Source of the DNA: Phycisphaerales bacterium
Lineage (GTDB): Bacteria > Planctomycetota > Phycisphaerae > Phycisphaerales > SM1A02
Assembly (NCBI GenBank): GCA_018882625.1
Contig: VERO01000152.1
Coordinates: 1 to 6,022 of the forward strand
DNA length: 6,022 nt
Direction: 5' to 3'
The stretch's first letter is position 1. The number at the start of each line of letters is the position of its first letter. The notes beneath the pieces are model-generated. The model made no database searches. It saw nothing but the letters and a program-made list of their open reading frames with translations, and was not told where the DNA came from. Both the position numbers and the translations under genes were made by a program. Positions 1 through 6,022 of this stretch are shown one piece after another.

Positions 1-2
1 GC

Positions 3-920
3 CAGGATCCCGCCCCGCTGCGCGGCGCGATTCGCATCGACGGCTCGAGCACCGTCTACCCGATCACGGAGGCTGTCGCGGAGGAGTTCTCCAAGCAGGC
101 GGCGAAGGTCAACGTCTCGGTCGGGATCTCGGGTACCGGCGGCGGCTTCAAGCGCTTCTGCGTGGGGGAGACCGACATCACCGATGCGTCGCGCCCCATC
201 ACGCCGAGCGAGGTGGCGCTCGCCGCCGAGAAGAAAGTCGAGTACATCGAGATCCCAGTCGCCTACGACGCGCTCACGATCGTGGTCAACCCCAAGAACG
301 ACTGGGTCAAGTCGCTGACGGTGGACCAGGTGCGCAAGATCTACTCCGCGGCGGACACCGCGAAGTCGTGGAAGGACATCGACTCCAACTGGCCAGATCG
401 CCCGATGAAGGTCTTCTCGCCGGGCACCGACTCGGGCACCTTCGACTACTTCAAGGAGGCGGTGATCGGCAAGGACGGCAACGTGCGCAGCGACATGAGC
501 GTGTCGGAGGACGACAACGCGCTGGTCATGGGGGTCGCAGGGAACATCGACGGCATCGGCTACTTCGGCCTTGCCTACTTCGAGGAGAACCAGTCGAAGC
601 TGCGCGCGATCCCGATCGACGGCGGAAAGGGCCCGGTTGCGCCGAGCGTGAAGACCGTCAATGACGGCACGTACACGCCGCTGAGCCGCCCGCTCTTCAT
701 CTACGTCAACCGCAAGAGCGCGGACCGCAGCGAGGTGCAGGCGTTCATCGACTTCTACCTGAAGGAGGCCGGCGAGCTCGCCAAGGAGGTCGGCTACGTG
801 AACATGCCCGACGAGATCCTCGCGCGTGCCAAGGGGCGCTGGGCCTCCCGAAAGACCGGGACAGTGTTCGTGGCCGACGGCAAGAAGGTCGAGGGCGCCT
901 TCTCGGCCCTGTACCGCTAG
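3..920 (+). CDS. pstS: PstS-type phosphate-binding protein, 5' partial
   Basis: This is the substrate-binding protein of the high-affinity phosphate ABC importer; it would capture phosphate outside the inner membrane and deliver it to PstC/PstA. The frame is open from base 3 to the TAG at 918-920, giving 305 visible residues. The start codon and any signal peptide lie outside the window. Residues 11-20 read RIDGSSTVYP, residues 43-49 SGTGGGF, residues 59-64 ITDASR and residues 139-150 SPGTDSGTFDYF. In the family these loops form the phosphate site: the Ser/Thr of GSST, the Asp of TDASR and the SGT backbone. The pattern looks like the PstS/SphX branch common in cyanobacteria and many marine bacteria rather than the E. 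coli type. The ATP-binding and channel genes follow directly, which supports phosphate as the ligand. A GTG at 162 would start too late and remove the GSST and SGTGGG loops. Identity is secure; the fine substrate call comes from the family. Confidence 0.95.
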   Translation, partial: QDPAPLRGAIRIDGSSTVYPITEAVAEEFSKQAAKVNVSVGISGTGGGFKRFCVGETDITDASRPITPSEVALAAEKKVEYIEIPVAYDALTIVVNPKNDWVKSLTVDQVRKIYSAADTAKSWKDIDSNWPDRPMKVFSPGTDSGTFDYFKEAVIGKDGNVRSDMSVSEDDNALVMGVAGNIDGIGYFGLAYFEENQSKLRAIPIDGGKGPVAPSVKTVNDGTYTPLSRPLFIYVNRKSADRSEVQAFIDFYLKEAGELAKEVGYVNMPDEILARAKGRWASRKTGTVFVADGKKVEGAFSALYR

Positions 921-926
921 TCGGCG

Positions 927-945
927 GTCGCGCGCCGTGCGCGAC
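927..945 (+). other. Hairpin in the pstS-pstC gap
   Basis: GTCGCGC (927-933) pairs perfectly with GCGCGAC (939-945) around the 5-base loop GCCGT. It starts 7 bases after the pstS stop, inside the only sizeable gap of the operon (921-995). No T-run follows, so it does not look like a full intrinsic terminator. Inferred role: a 3'-end stabiliser or partial terminator that keeps pstS mRNA more abundant than the downstream transporter genes. Chance pairing in GC-rich DNA is possible. Confidence 0.4.
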
Positions 946-995
946 GTGACCTGAACAGGCTCCGGGTACCGTCTGCAGACCCGAGGAACCGCCGC

Positions 996-1961
996 ATGAG
1001 CGCCATGGCCACACCCTCATCGCCGCTGCTGCCCTCGCGTGGACGGCCACGGTCCCGCGCTGGACGCATCTGGTCCGAGCGGGTGGTCCGCTGGACGCTC
1101 CTGGGATGCGCGGTCTTCAGCATCGTGACCACCTTCGCGATCATCGCCGTGCTCGCGCAGGAGACGTTCCGGTTCTTCACGATCTCGGACAGCCCGAACA
1201 TCTCGGTCTGGAAGTTCGTCACCGGCACCGAGTGGAGCCCGCTGCTCGGCGCAGAGCAGCACTTCGGCGTACTGCCGCTGGTGTCGGGAACGCTGCTGGT
1301 CACCAGTATCGCCGCGGTCTTCGCGCTGCCGATCGGGCTGGTCACGGCGGTCTACCTCAGCGAGTACGCGCGGCCCCGGGTGCGGTCGGTGCTCAAGTCG
1401 GTGCTTGAGGTGCTCGCGGGCGTGCCCACCGTCGTGTACGGCTTCTTCGCGCTCACCTTCATCACGCCACAACTCCTCCAGCCGATGTCCGAGGCCTTCG
1501 GGACCTACAACGCGCTCAGCGCCGGCCTTGCGGTGGGCTTCATGATCCTGCCCATCGTGTGCTCGCTCTCCGAGGATGCGCTGCGCGCCGTGCCCCAGAG
1601 CCTGCGCGACGGCGCCAACGCGCTTGGCGCGACCAAGTTCGACGTGTCGGTGAAGGTCGTCGTGCCCGCGGCGCTGTCCGGCGTGATCGCCAGCTTCCTG
1701 CTCGCGCTGACCCGCGCGATAGGCGAGACGATGATCGTCGCGCTGGCCGCCGGCGGCCTGGCGCAGCTGACGCTCAACCCAGCCGCGCAGGTCCAGACGA
1801 TGACCGCGTACATGGTGCAGATCTTCCTCGGCGATGCGCCCGCCGGCGGCGTCGAGTACCAGTCGAGCTACGCGGTGGCGTTCGTCCTCTTCGTGCTGAC
1901 GCTCGGGATGACGCTCACGGGCGCGTGGATCCTGCGCCGGTACAGGGAGGCGTACGAGTGA
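996..1961 (+). CDS. pstC: Phosphate ABC transporter permease PstC
   Basis: This is one of the two inner-membrane channel subunits of the Pst importer, pairing with PstA. At 321 residues it is of normal length. About six hydrophobic segments can be seen, near residues 34-54, 97-121, 136-157, 177-192, 226-252 and 291-313. The cytoplasmic EAA-type loop that docks on the ATPase spans about residues 193-232, with core EDALRAVPQSLRDGANALGA and a following VVVPAAL. The region around 142-151 (GVPTVVYGFF) and TRAIGETM at 239-246 are typical of PstC/PstA. The ATG at 996 follows GAGGA at 983-987 with 8 bases of spacing; the in-frame ATG at 1005 is a less well placed alternative. The first 25 residues are a Ser/Pro/Arg-rich cytoplasmic tail. 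The stop overlaps the pstA start, so translation is probably coupled. PstC rather than PstA is chosen by gene order and the closer match to PstC. Confidence 0.96.
   Translation: MSAMATPSSPLLPSRGRPRSRAGRIWSERVVRWTLLGCAVFSIVTTFAIIAVLAQETFRFFTISDSPNISVWKFVTGTEWSPLLGAEQHFGVLPLVSGTLLVTSIAAVFALPIGLVTAVYLSEYARPRVRSVLKSVLEVLAGVPTVVYGFFALTFITPQLLQPMSEAFGTYNALSAGLAVGFMILPIVCSLSEDALRAVPQSLRDGANALGATKFDVSVKVVVPAALSGVIASFLLALTRAIGETMIVALAAGGLAQLTLNPAAQVQTMTAYMVQIFLGDAPAGGVEYQSSYAVAFVLFVLTLGMTLTGAWILRRYREAYE
1944..1950 (+). promoter_or_regulatory. Ribosome binding site that decides the pstA start
   Basis: AGGGAGG lies inside the last codons of pstC. It is 7 bases from the GTG at 1958 but 16 bases from the next in-frame ATG at 1967. 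This spacing favours the GTG start and the GTGA overlap with the pstC stop. Confidence 0.75.
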
Positions 1962-2940
1962 GCGGCATGGCAATCCAGCCTGGAGCGCCCCAGGGCCCCG
2001 CCGCGGTGCTGGCCGCCGCACCAGCGGTCTCGCGTGGGCACCGGCTGCTCTCCAACCGGCTGTTCCTGGCGGCGTGCCTGCTGTCCACGACCGTTGCCAT
2101 CGCGGTGCTGGCGACGCTGCTTGTCTCCATATTCATTGACGGTTGGGGCGGCCTGTCGTGGGAGTTCATCACCAGGTTCGCCAGCCGCAAGCCTGCGGAG
2201 GCCGGCATCAAGGCTCCGCTGTGGGGCTCGGTCTGGGTGTGCGGCATCTGCGGCCTCTTCGCGCTGCCGATCGGCATCGGCACCGCGCTCTACCTCGAGG
2301 AGTTCGCGTCCCGCAACCGCTTCACCGAATTCGTGCGCATCAACATCACGAACCTCTCGGGCGTTCCCAGCATCGTCTACGGCATCATCGGTCTCACGGC
2401 CTTCGCGCGCATGTTCGGCGTGGGAGGCAAGGGCGAGCCGATCGCCCTCGGCAACCCAGACTCGATCTGGTACATCCAGCTCCCCTTCGGCTCCGGCGTG
2501 CTTGCCGGGGGGCTGACCCTGATGCTCGTGGTGCTGCCGATCGTCATCGTCGCCAGCGTCGAGGCGCTGCGCGCGGTGCCTCCGTCGATCCGCTCGGGTT
2601 CGCTCGCGCTCGGGGGCACAACGTGGCAGACGACGTGGCGGCTCGTGCTGCCAGGCGCGCTCCCCACCATGATGACGGGCGCGATCCTCGCCATGAGCCG
2701 CGCGATCGGCGAGGCCGCACCGCTGCTGGTGCTCGGCGGGTTCCTGCTCGTGTTCCGCACGCCCGTGAACCTCATGAGCGACTTCACCGTGCTCCCGCTG
2801 CAGATCTTCAACTGGGCCAGCCGCCCGCAGGAGACCTTCCACGCGATCGCCGCCAGCGCGATCATCGTGCAGCTGGGCCTGCTGCTGGCCTTCAATGCCG
2901 TGGCGATCCTCATCCGCGCAAAGCTCCAGAGGCCACTCCA

Positions 2941-2944
<4 letters not shown>
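1958..2944 (+). CDS. pstA: Phosphate ABC transporter permease PstA
   Basis: This is the second inner-membrane channel subunit of the phosphate importer. With the GTG start at 1958 it has 328 residues. GTG is preferred because it overlaps the pstC stop (GTGA) and has a well-spaced AGGGAGG; the ATG at 1967 would shorten it by three residues. Hydrophobic segments lie near residues 36-60, 89-113, 133-151, 178-200, 237-264 and 296-319. The ATPase-docking loop is about residues 201-241, with [20 protein letters not shown] followed by [19 protein letters not shown] at 135-145 and [11 protein letters not shown] at 247-257 are characteristic of PstA. Residues 152-178 form a Gly-rich linker between two membrane segments (FGVGGKGEP ... 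[11 protein letters not shown]). The N-terminal 25 residues are Ala/Pro-rich. The stop shares bases with the pstB start (ATGA), as expected for a coupled operon. Confidence 0.96.
2928..2932 (+). promoter_or_regulatory. Ribosome binding site for pstB
   Basis: AGAGG sits 8 bases before the ATG at 2941, inside the end of pstA. It supports the long pstB reading with its low-complexity N-terminus over the internal GTG at 3067, which has no clear binding site. Confidence 0.65.
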
Positions 2945-3816
<872 letters not shown>

Positions 3817-3843
3817 TGCGCGCATCGCCACTGGAGCACACAC

Positions 3844-4500
3844 ATGGGCGTCAACCTTCACGATGAGATGATCGAGCTGCGCCGCAGCCTTCTTGGGATG
3901 GGCGCGCTCGTGGAGCAGCGCGTGAGCCGCGTCGTCGACGCGCTCGTCGAGGGCGACCTCGAGGCCGCGGAGATGGTGCGCGCCGGCGACGACGTGGTCG
4001 ACCGCCTTGAGGTGGCGCTCGAGTCGCAGTGCATGCGGCTGATCGCGCTCGCGCACCCGGTCGCCGGCGACCTGCGGTTCGTGCTCTCGGTGATCCGCAT
4101 CTCGAGCGAGCTCGAGCGCATCGGCGACCTGGCGCGCGGGATCTCCAAGCGCATCATCAAGCTCTCGCAGATGGAGCCGGTGGACGTGTCGGCGCCGCTG
4201 GTCGACCTCGCCTTCGCGGCGCGGACGATGCTCTCCGACGTGCTCGCAGCCCTCTCCAACGAGGATGCCGCGCTGTGCCGGCAGGTGCGCCGCTCCGACA
4301 AGCGCGTCGACGACATCCACAAGGCCGTGCTGATGTGGGGCCGCGAGGAGATCCCGAGGCACCCCGAGCAGTCGCGCGCGATGATCGAGATCCTGACGAT
4401 GGCGCAGCGCTTCGAGCGCATCGCGGACATCACCACCAACATCGCGGAGGACGTCATCTTCGTGCTCGAGGGGCGACTCGTGCGCCACGAGGCGGACTGA
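3844..4500 (+). CDS. phoU: Phosphate-specific transport regulator PhoU
   Basis: PhoU is a cytoplasmic all-helical regulator. In studied bacteria it restrains Pst transport and links it to the PhoR/PhoB sensor pair when phosphate is plentiful. The 218-residue length matches the family. It shows the two-fold repeat of three-helix bundles, each with its acidic metal-cluster helix: ELERIGDLA at 89-97 and FERIADITTNIAED at 190-203. The companion element PVAGDLRFVLSVIRIS at 72-87 precedes the first. The ATG at 3844 follows GGAG at 3833-3836 with 7 bases of spacing and lies 27 bases after pstB, so it is almost certainly the last gene of the pst operon. No PhoR/PhoB pair is present here, so the signalling partner is not visible. 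Identity is secure from motifs, length and position. Confidence 0.96.
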   Translation: MGVNLHDEMIELRRSLLGMGALVEQRVSRVVDALVEGDLEAAEMVRAGDDVVDRLEVALESQCMRLIALAHPVAGDLRFVLSVIRISSELERIGDLARGISKRIIKLSQMEPVDVSAPLVDLAFAARTMLSDVLAALSNEDAALCRQVRRSDKRVDDIHKAVLMWGREEIPRHPEQSRAMIEILTMAQRFERIADITTNIAEDVIFVLEGRLVRHEAD

Positions 4501-4513
4501 TCGGCCCGAGGCC

Positions 4514-4546
4514 CGACGGGCGGGACTCCCGCGACCCGACCCGTCG
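4514..4546 (+). terminator. Possible structured end of the pst-phoU transcript
   Basis: CGACGGG (4514-4520) pairs perfectly with CCCGTCG (4540-4546), and inside it CGGG (4521-4524) pairs with CCCG (4528-4531) around ACT. It starts 13 bases after the phoU stop, where an operon terminator is expected. No T-run follows, so it is not a classical intrinsic terminator, and GC-rich DNA pairs easily by chance. It could be a 3'-end hairpin that works with Rho. Confidence 0.35.
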
Positions 4547-4591
4547 CCGGTGCGCGGCCACGGTCCGATAGTGAGATGACCGCGCTGGTTC

Positions 4592-4611
4592 CCCGCGCGA
4601 TGTGGCGCGGG
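4592..4611. other. GC-rich inverted repeat upstream of rpmH
   Basis: CCCGCGC (4592-4598) and GCGCGGG (4605-4611) form a perfect 7-bp inverted repeat around the loop GATGTG. It lies 24 bases before the proposed -10 box of rpmH. It may be a second hairpin at the end of the phoU transcript, a protein-binding site at the rpmH promoter, or chance. No T-run follows it on the plus strand. Confidence 0.3.
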
Positions 4612-4635
4612 CGGGCGTAGGGCCGAGGGTTTGGC

Positions 4636-4641
4636 TATACT
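4636..4641 (+). promoter_or_regulatory. Putative -10 box of the rpmH promoter
   Basis: TATACT, in the context TTGGCTATACTGCG, is a five-of-six match to the housekeeping sigma -10 consensus and stands out in otherwise GC-rich DNA. It lies 35 bases before the rpmH ATG. No good -35 box is seen at the normal distance (around 4613-4618 the bases are GGGCGT), so the promoter may rely on an activator or tolerate a weak -35. Transcription would begin near 4648. Confidence 0.5.
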
Positions 4642-4663
4642 GCGCGGCTCGGCGCTGGGCGCC

Positions 4664-4668
4664 GGAGG
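4664..4668 (+). promoter_or_regulatory. Ribosome binding site that decides the rpmH start
   Basis: GGAGG lies 8 bases before the ATG at 4677. It selects this start over the upstream in-frame GTG at 4602, which would add 25 residues that bL34 never needs. Confidence 0.8.
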
Positions 4669-4676
4669 CACACGCC

Positions 4677-4817
4677 ATGCACTATCCCCACAAGACCAGC
4701 CGCCGCAAGAAGGTGCGCGCCGTCGGATTCCGCGCGCGGATGAAGACCCGCAAGGGCCGCAAGATCATCAGCCGCAAGCGCCGCGTGGGTCGCCGCATCA
4801 ACCCGCGCAAGACCTGA
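4677..4817 (+). CDS. rpmH: Large-subunit ribosomal protein bL34
   Basis: bL34 is a small, very basic protein of the 50S ribosomal subunit that binds 23S rRNA. The 46-residue product matches the family length of about 44-50. Its core GFRARMKTRKGRKIISRKRR (residues 17-36) carries the diagnostic GFRARM...GRK...RRR pattern, and the C-terminus is VGRRINPRKT. The N-terminus MHYPHKTSRRKK differs from the MKRTYQPS type of proteobacteria and Gram-positives and is the main reason for suggesting Planctomycetota. The ATG has a GGAGG 8 bases upstream, and a TATACT promoter element lies 35 bases upstream. In many bacteria rpmH is followed by rnpA (RNase P protein); here a shikimate kinase-like gene begins 6 bases after the stop, in the same frame. 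Confidence 0.95.
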   Translation: MHYPHKTSRRKKVRAVGFRARMKTRKGRKIISRKRRVGRRINPRKT

Positions 4818-4823
4818 CCGGGG

Positions 4824-5369
4824 ATGGGCGCCTCACTGCGCGGCCTGCTCCTGGTAGGCATGCGCGGCGCGGGCAAGTCCGCCGCGGGCCGTGTCGCGGC
4901 AATCCAGGCCAACTGGGCATTCGTGGATCTCGACGAGATTGCGCTGTCGCTCTGCGGGGCCGCGACAGTTGCGGGTGTCTTCGCGCAACCCGATGGCGCC
5001 GCGCGCTGGCGCGCGGCGGAGCGCGATGCGCTGGAGAGTGCCACGTCGGGTGCAGGATGCCCGCGCATCGTCGCCATCGGCGCGGGCGCGCCGGAGCACC
5101 CCCCGACCGCCGGCGCCATCCTGGCCGCGCGGGCGCGGGGGTGGCGCGTCGTGCACGTGCAGGCATCGGCGCTCGCATGCGCGGCGCGCATCGCAGCGGA
5201 CCCTGCGGGGCGCCCCTCGATCACCGGCTCTGGGCTGGCCGAGGAGATCGCCGCGCTCCACGCACGGCGCACGCCGATCTACGAGTCGATCTGCGACCTC
5301 ACCGTCGATGGCGATCTCGCGCTCACCGAGGTGGCTCGGTCGATCGCGCGCGCGGCCAGTGACTCGTAG
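4824..5369 (+). CDS. aroK: Shikimate kinase-like P-loop kinase
   Basis: This probably phosphorylates shikimate to shikimate 3-phosphate in the pathway to chorismate and aromatic amino acids. The 181-residue length fits. Walker A is GMRGAGKS at 12-19, followed by the VDLDEI acidic pair (Asp35, Asp37), Arg63 and Glu66 in RWRAAE (the usual FRxxE substrate site), GRPS at 129-132 as the lid arginine, and RRTPIY at 148-153 as the C-terminal substrate arginine. The usual GGG substrate motif reads IGAG at 85-88, so the middle Gly is Ala, and the LID region is Ala-rich. The start at 4824 is fixed by the rpmH stop at 4815-4817 in the same frame upstream and by the P-loop downstream. It lacks a spaced ribosome binding site (only GGGG touching the ATG), so it is likely coupled to rpmH translation. 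The last 91 bases overlap rnc on the other strand. The family is clear; the exact substrate is less certain because of the GAG change. Confidence 0.75.
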   Translation: MGASLRGLLLVGMRGAGKSAAGRVAAIQANWAFVDLDEIALSLCGAATVAGVFAQPDGAARWRAAERDALESATSGAGCPRIVAIGAGAPEHPPTAGAILAARARGWRVVHVQASALACAARIAADPAGRPSITGSGLAEEIAALHARRTPIYESICDLTVDGDLALTEVARSIARAASDS

Positions 5370-6022
5370 GCGTCCGCGGCGCGGTCCCAGTGAACCACGA
5401 TCGCATCGCCCTCTCCGGTCACCACGCCCATGTCGCGCAGCGCCGCGAGCGCAGCACCCTGCTCCGCAGCCTTCTTGGTGGATCCCCAGCACGTAGGGAA
5501 CCGGTGCACCCCCATCTCGACGCAGATCTCGAAGCACTTGGCGTGGTCAGGCCCCTTCTCGTCCATCACGAGATAGGCCGGCGATCCCATGCCGCACTGC
5601 TGCAGCACCTGCTGCAGCACGCTCTTGAAGTTCATCTGGTGGCCATGGCTCGCCGCGGCCTCCACATGCGGACCCACATGGCGCATGATGAACGCACGTG
5701 CCGCATCGACGCCGCCATCGAGGTGGATCGCGGCGACCATCGCCTCGAAGACCGCAGCGGCCACCGATGGCGGGAGGCTGCCGGACCCCGGCGCCATGCC
5801 TTTGCCTACCGCCAGCAGCGGCAGCAGCGATGCGGAGACGGCATACTCGGCGCACATGCGCCGGCTGACGAGCAGGCTCTTGACCTTCGTCAGCTCGCCC
5901 TCGAGGAGATCCGGGTACCGCTCATGCAGGTGCTCGCACACGACCATGCCGAGCACCGCGTCACCCAGGAACTCGAGCCGCTCGTTGCTGCGCGCGCGCG
6001 CCTCGGCGAGCGACGCGTGCGT
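5279..6022 (-). CDS. rnc: Ribonuclease III, 5' partial
   Basis: RNase III cuts double-stranded RNA, including rRNA precursors and structured mRNAs. The frame is open from the window edge at 6022 to the TAG at 5281-5279, giving 247 visible residues; the N-terminal part of the nuclease domain is missing. Visible residue 13 starts the signature NERLEFLGDAVL, with acidic residues at 14, 17 and 21 intact, and EGELTK at 41-46 supplies another conserved Glu. In the second catalytic helix (VAAAVFEAMVAAIHLDGG, 87-104) Glu93 is present, but the position of the usual catalytic Asp (ADxxEA pattern, E. coli Asp114) is Ala90. A double-stranded RNA-binding domain covers about 129-196, with GPDHAKCF at 157-164 and KKAAEQGAALAAL at 183-195. 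After it comes a tail of about 50 residues. The last 91 bases overlap the kinase gene, with no terminator visible between the converging genes. Family identity is certain; activity needs checking because of Ala90. Confidence 0.95.
   Translation of the reverse strand, partial: THASLAEARARSNERLEFLGDAVLGMVVCEHLHERYPDLLEGELTKVKSLLVSRRMCAEYAVSASLLPLLAVGKGMAPGSGSLPPSVAAAVFEAMVAAIHLDGGVDAARAFIMRHVGPHVEAAASHGHQMNFKSVLQQVLQQCGMGSPAYLVMDEKGPDHAKCFEICVEMGVHRFPTCWGSTKKAAEQGAALAALRDMGVVTGEGDAIVVHWDRAADAYESLAARAIDRATSVSARSPSTVRSQIDS

Noticed and set aside
56..247. Small minus-strand frame at the left edge
   Set aside because: It lies opposite conserved PstS motifs and has no start signal or recognisable product.
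1559..1957. Upstream extension of the pstA frame inside pstC
   Set aside because: It is an Arg/Ala-rich out-of-frame reading of pstC with no family features; the GTG at 1958 has a good ribosome binding site.
1017..2021. Long minus-strand open frame opposite pstC
   Set aside because: Arg/His/Glu-rich shadow typical of GC-rich antisense frames; the plus strand clearly encodes a membrane permease.
4602..4676. GTG-started extension giving a 71-residue bL34
   Set aside because: The extra 25 residues resemble no bL34, would read through the TATACT promoter element, and the ATG at 4677 has a well-spaced GGAGG.
5991..6000. Alternating CG run as a repeat or Z-DNA element
   Set aside because: It is short and is explained by Ala-Arg codons just before the RNase III signature motif.

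Overview
The window is GC-rich bacterial chromosomal DNA, with third codon positions almost all G or C. It is tightly packed with recognisable housekeeping genes. The best taxonomic guess is Planctomycetota, perhaps a Phycisphaerae-like lineage. This rests mainly on the look of the ribosomal protein bL34 (start MHYPHKTSRRKK, end RINPRKT) and on bL34 not being followed by rnpA. It is an impression from sequence, not a database result.

Positions 1-4500 hold a plus-strand phosphate uptake operon in the order pstS (5' end cut off by the window), pstC, pstA, pstB, phoU. PstS captures phosphate outside the inner membrane, PstC and PstA form the channel, PstB hydrolyses ATP, and PhoU tunes the transporter and phosphate signalling. 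Coupling is tight: pstC/pstA overlap by GTGA, pstA/pstB overlap by ATGA, and pstB/phoU are 27 bases apart. Only pstS and pstC are separated by a larger gap (75 bases), which carries a perfect 7-bp hairpin that may set the pstS to pstC expression ratio. No phoB or phoR gene lies in the window, and the operon promoter is upstream of it.

Positions 4501-4676 are a 176-base intergenic region with two GC-rich inverted repeats and a plausible -10 box (TATACT) ahead of the next gene.

Positions 4677-5369 hold a two-gene plus-strand unit: rpmH (bL34, 46 aa) and, 6 bases later in the same reading frame, a shikimate kinase-like gene. On the minus strand, from 5279 to the window edge, is rnc (RNase III, N-terminus cut off). 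The 3' ends of the kinase gene and rnc overlap antisense by 91 bp.

I found no mobile element, CRISPR array, tRNA or rRNA, and no clearly new system. The points most worth checking are an Ala in RNase III where a catalytic metal-binding Asp is expected, a GAG in place of the GGG motif in the kinase, and the antisense overlap that involves the RNase III gene itself.
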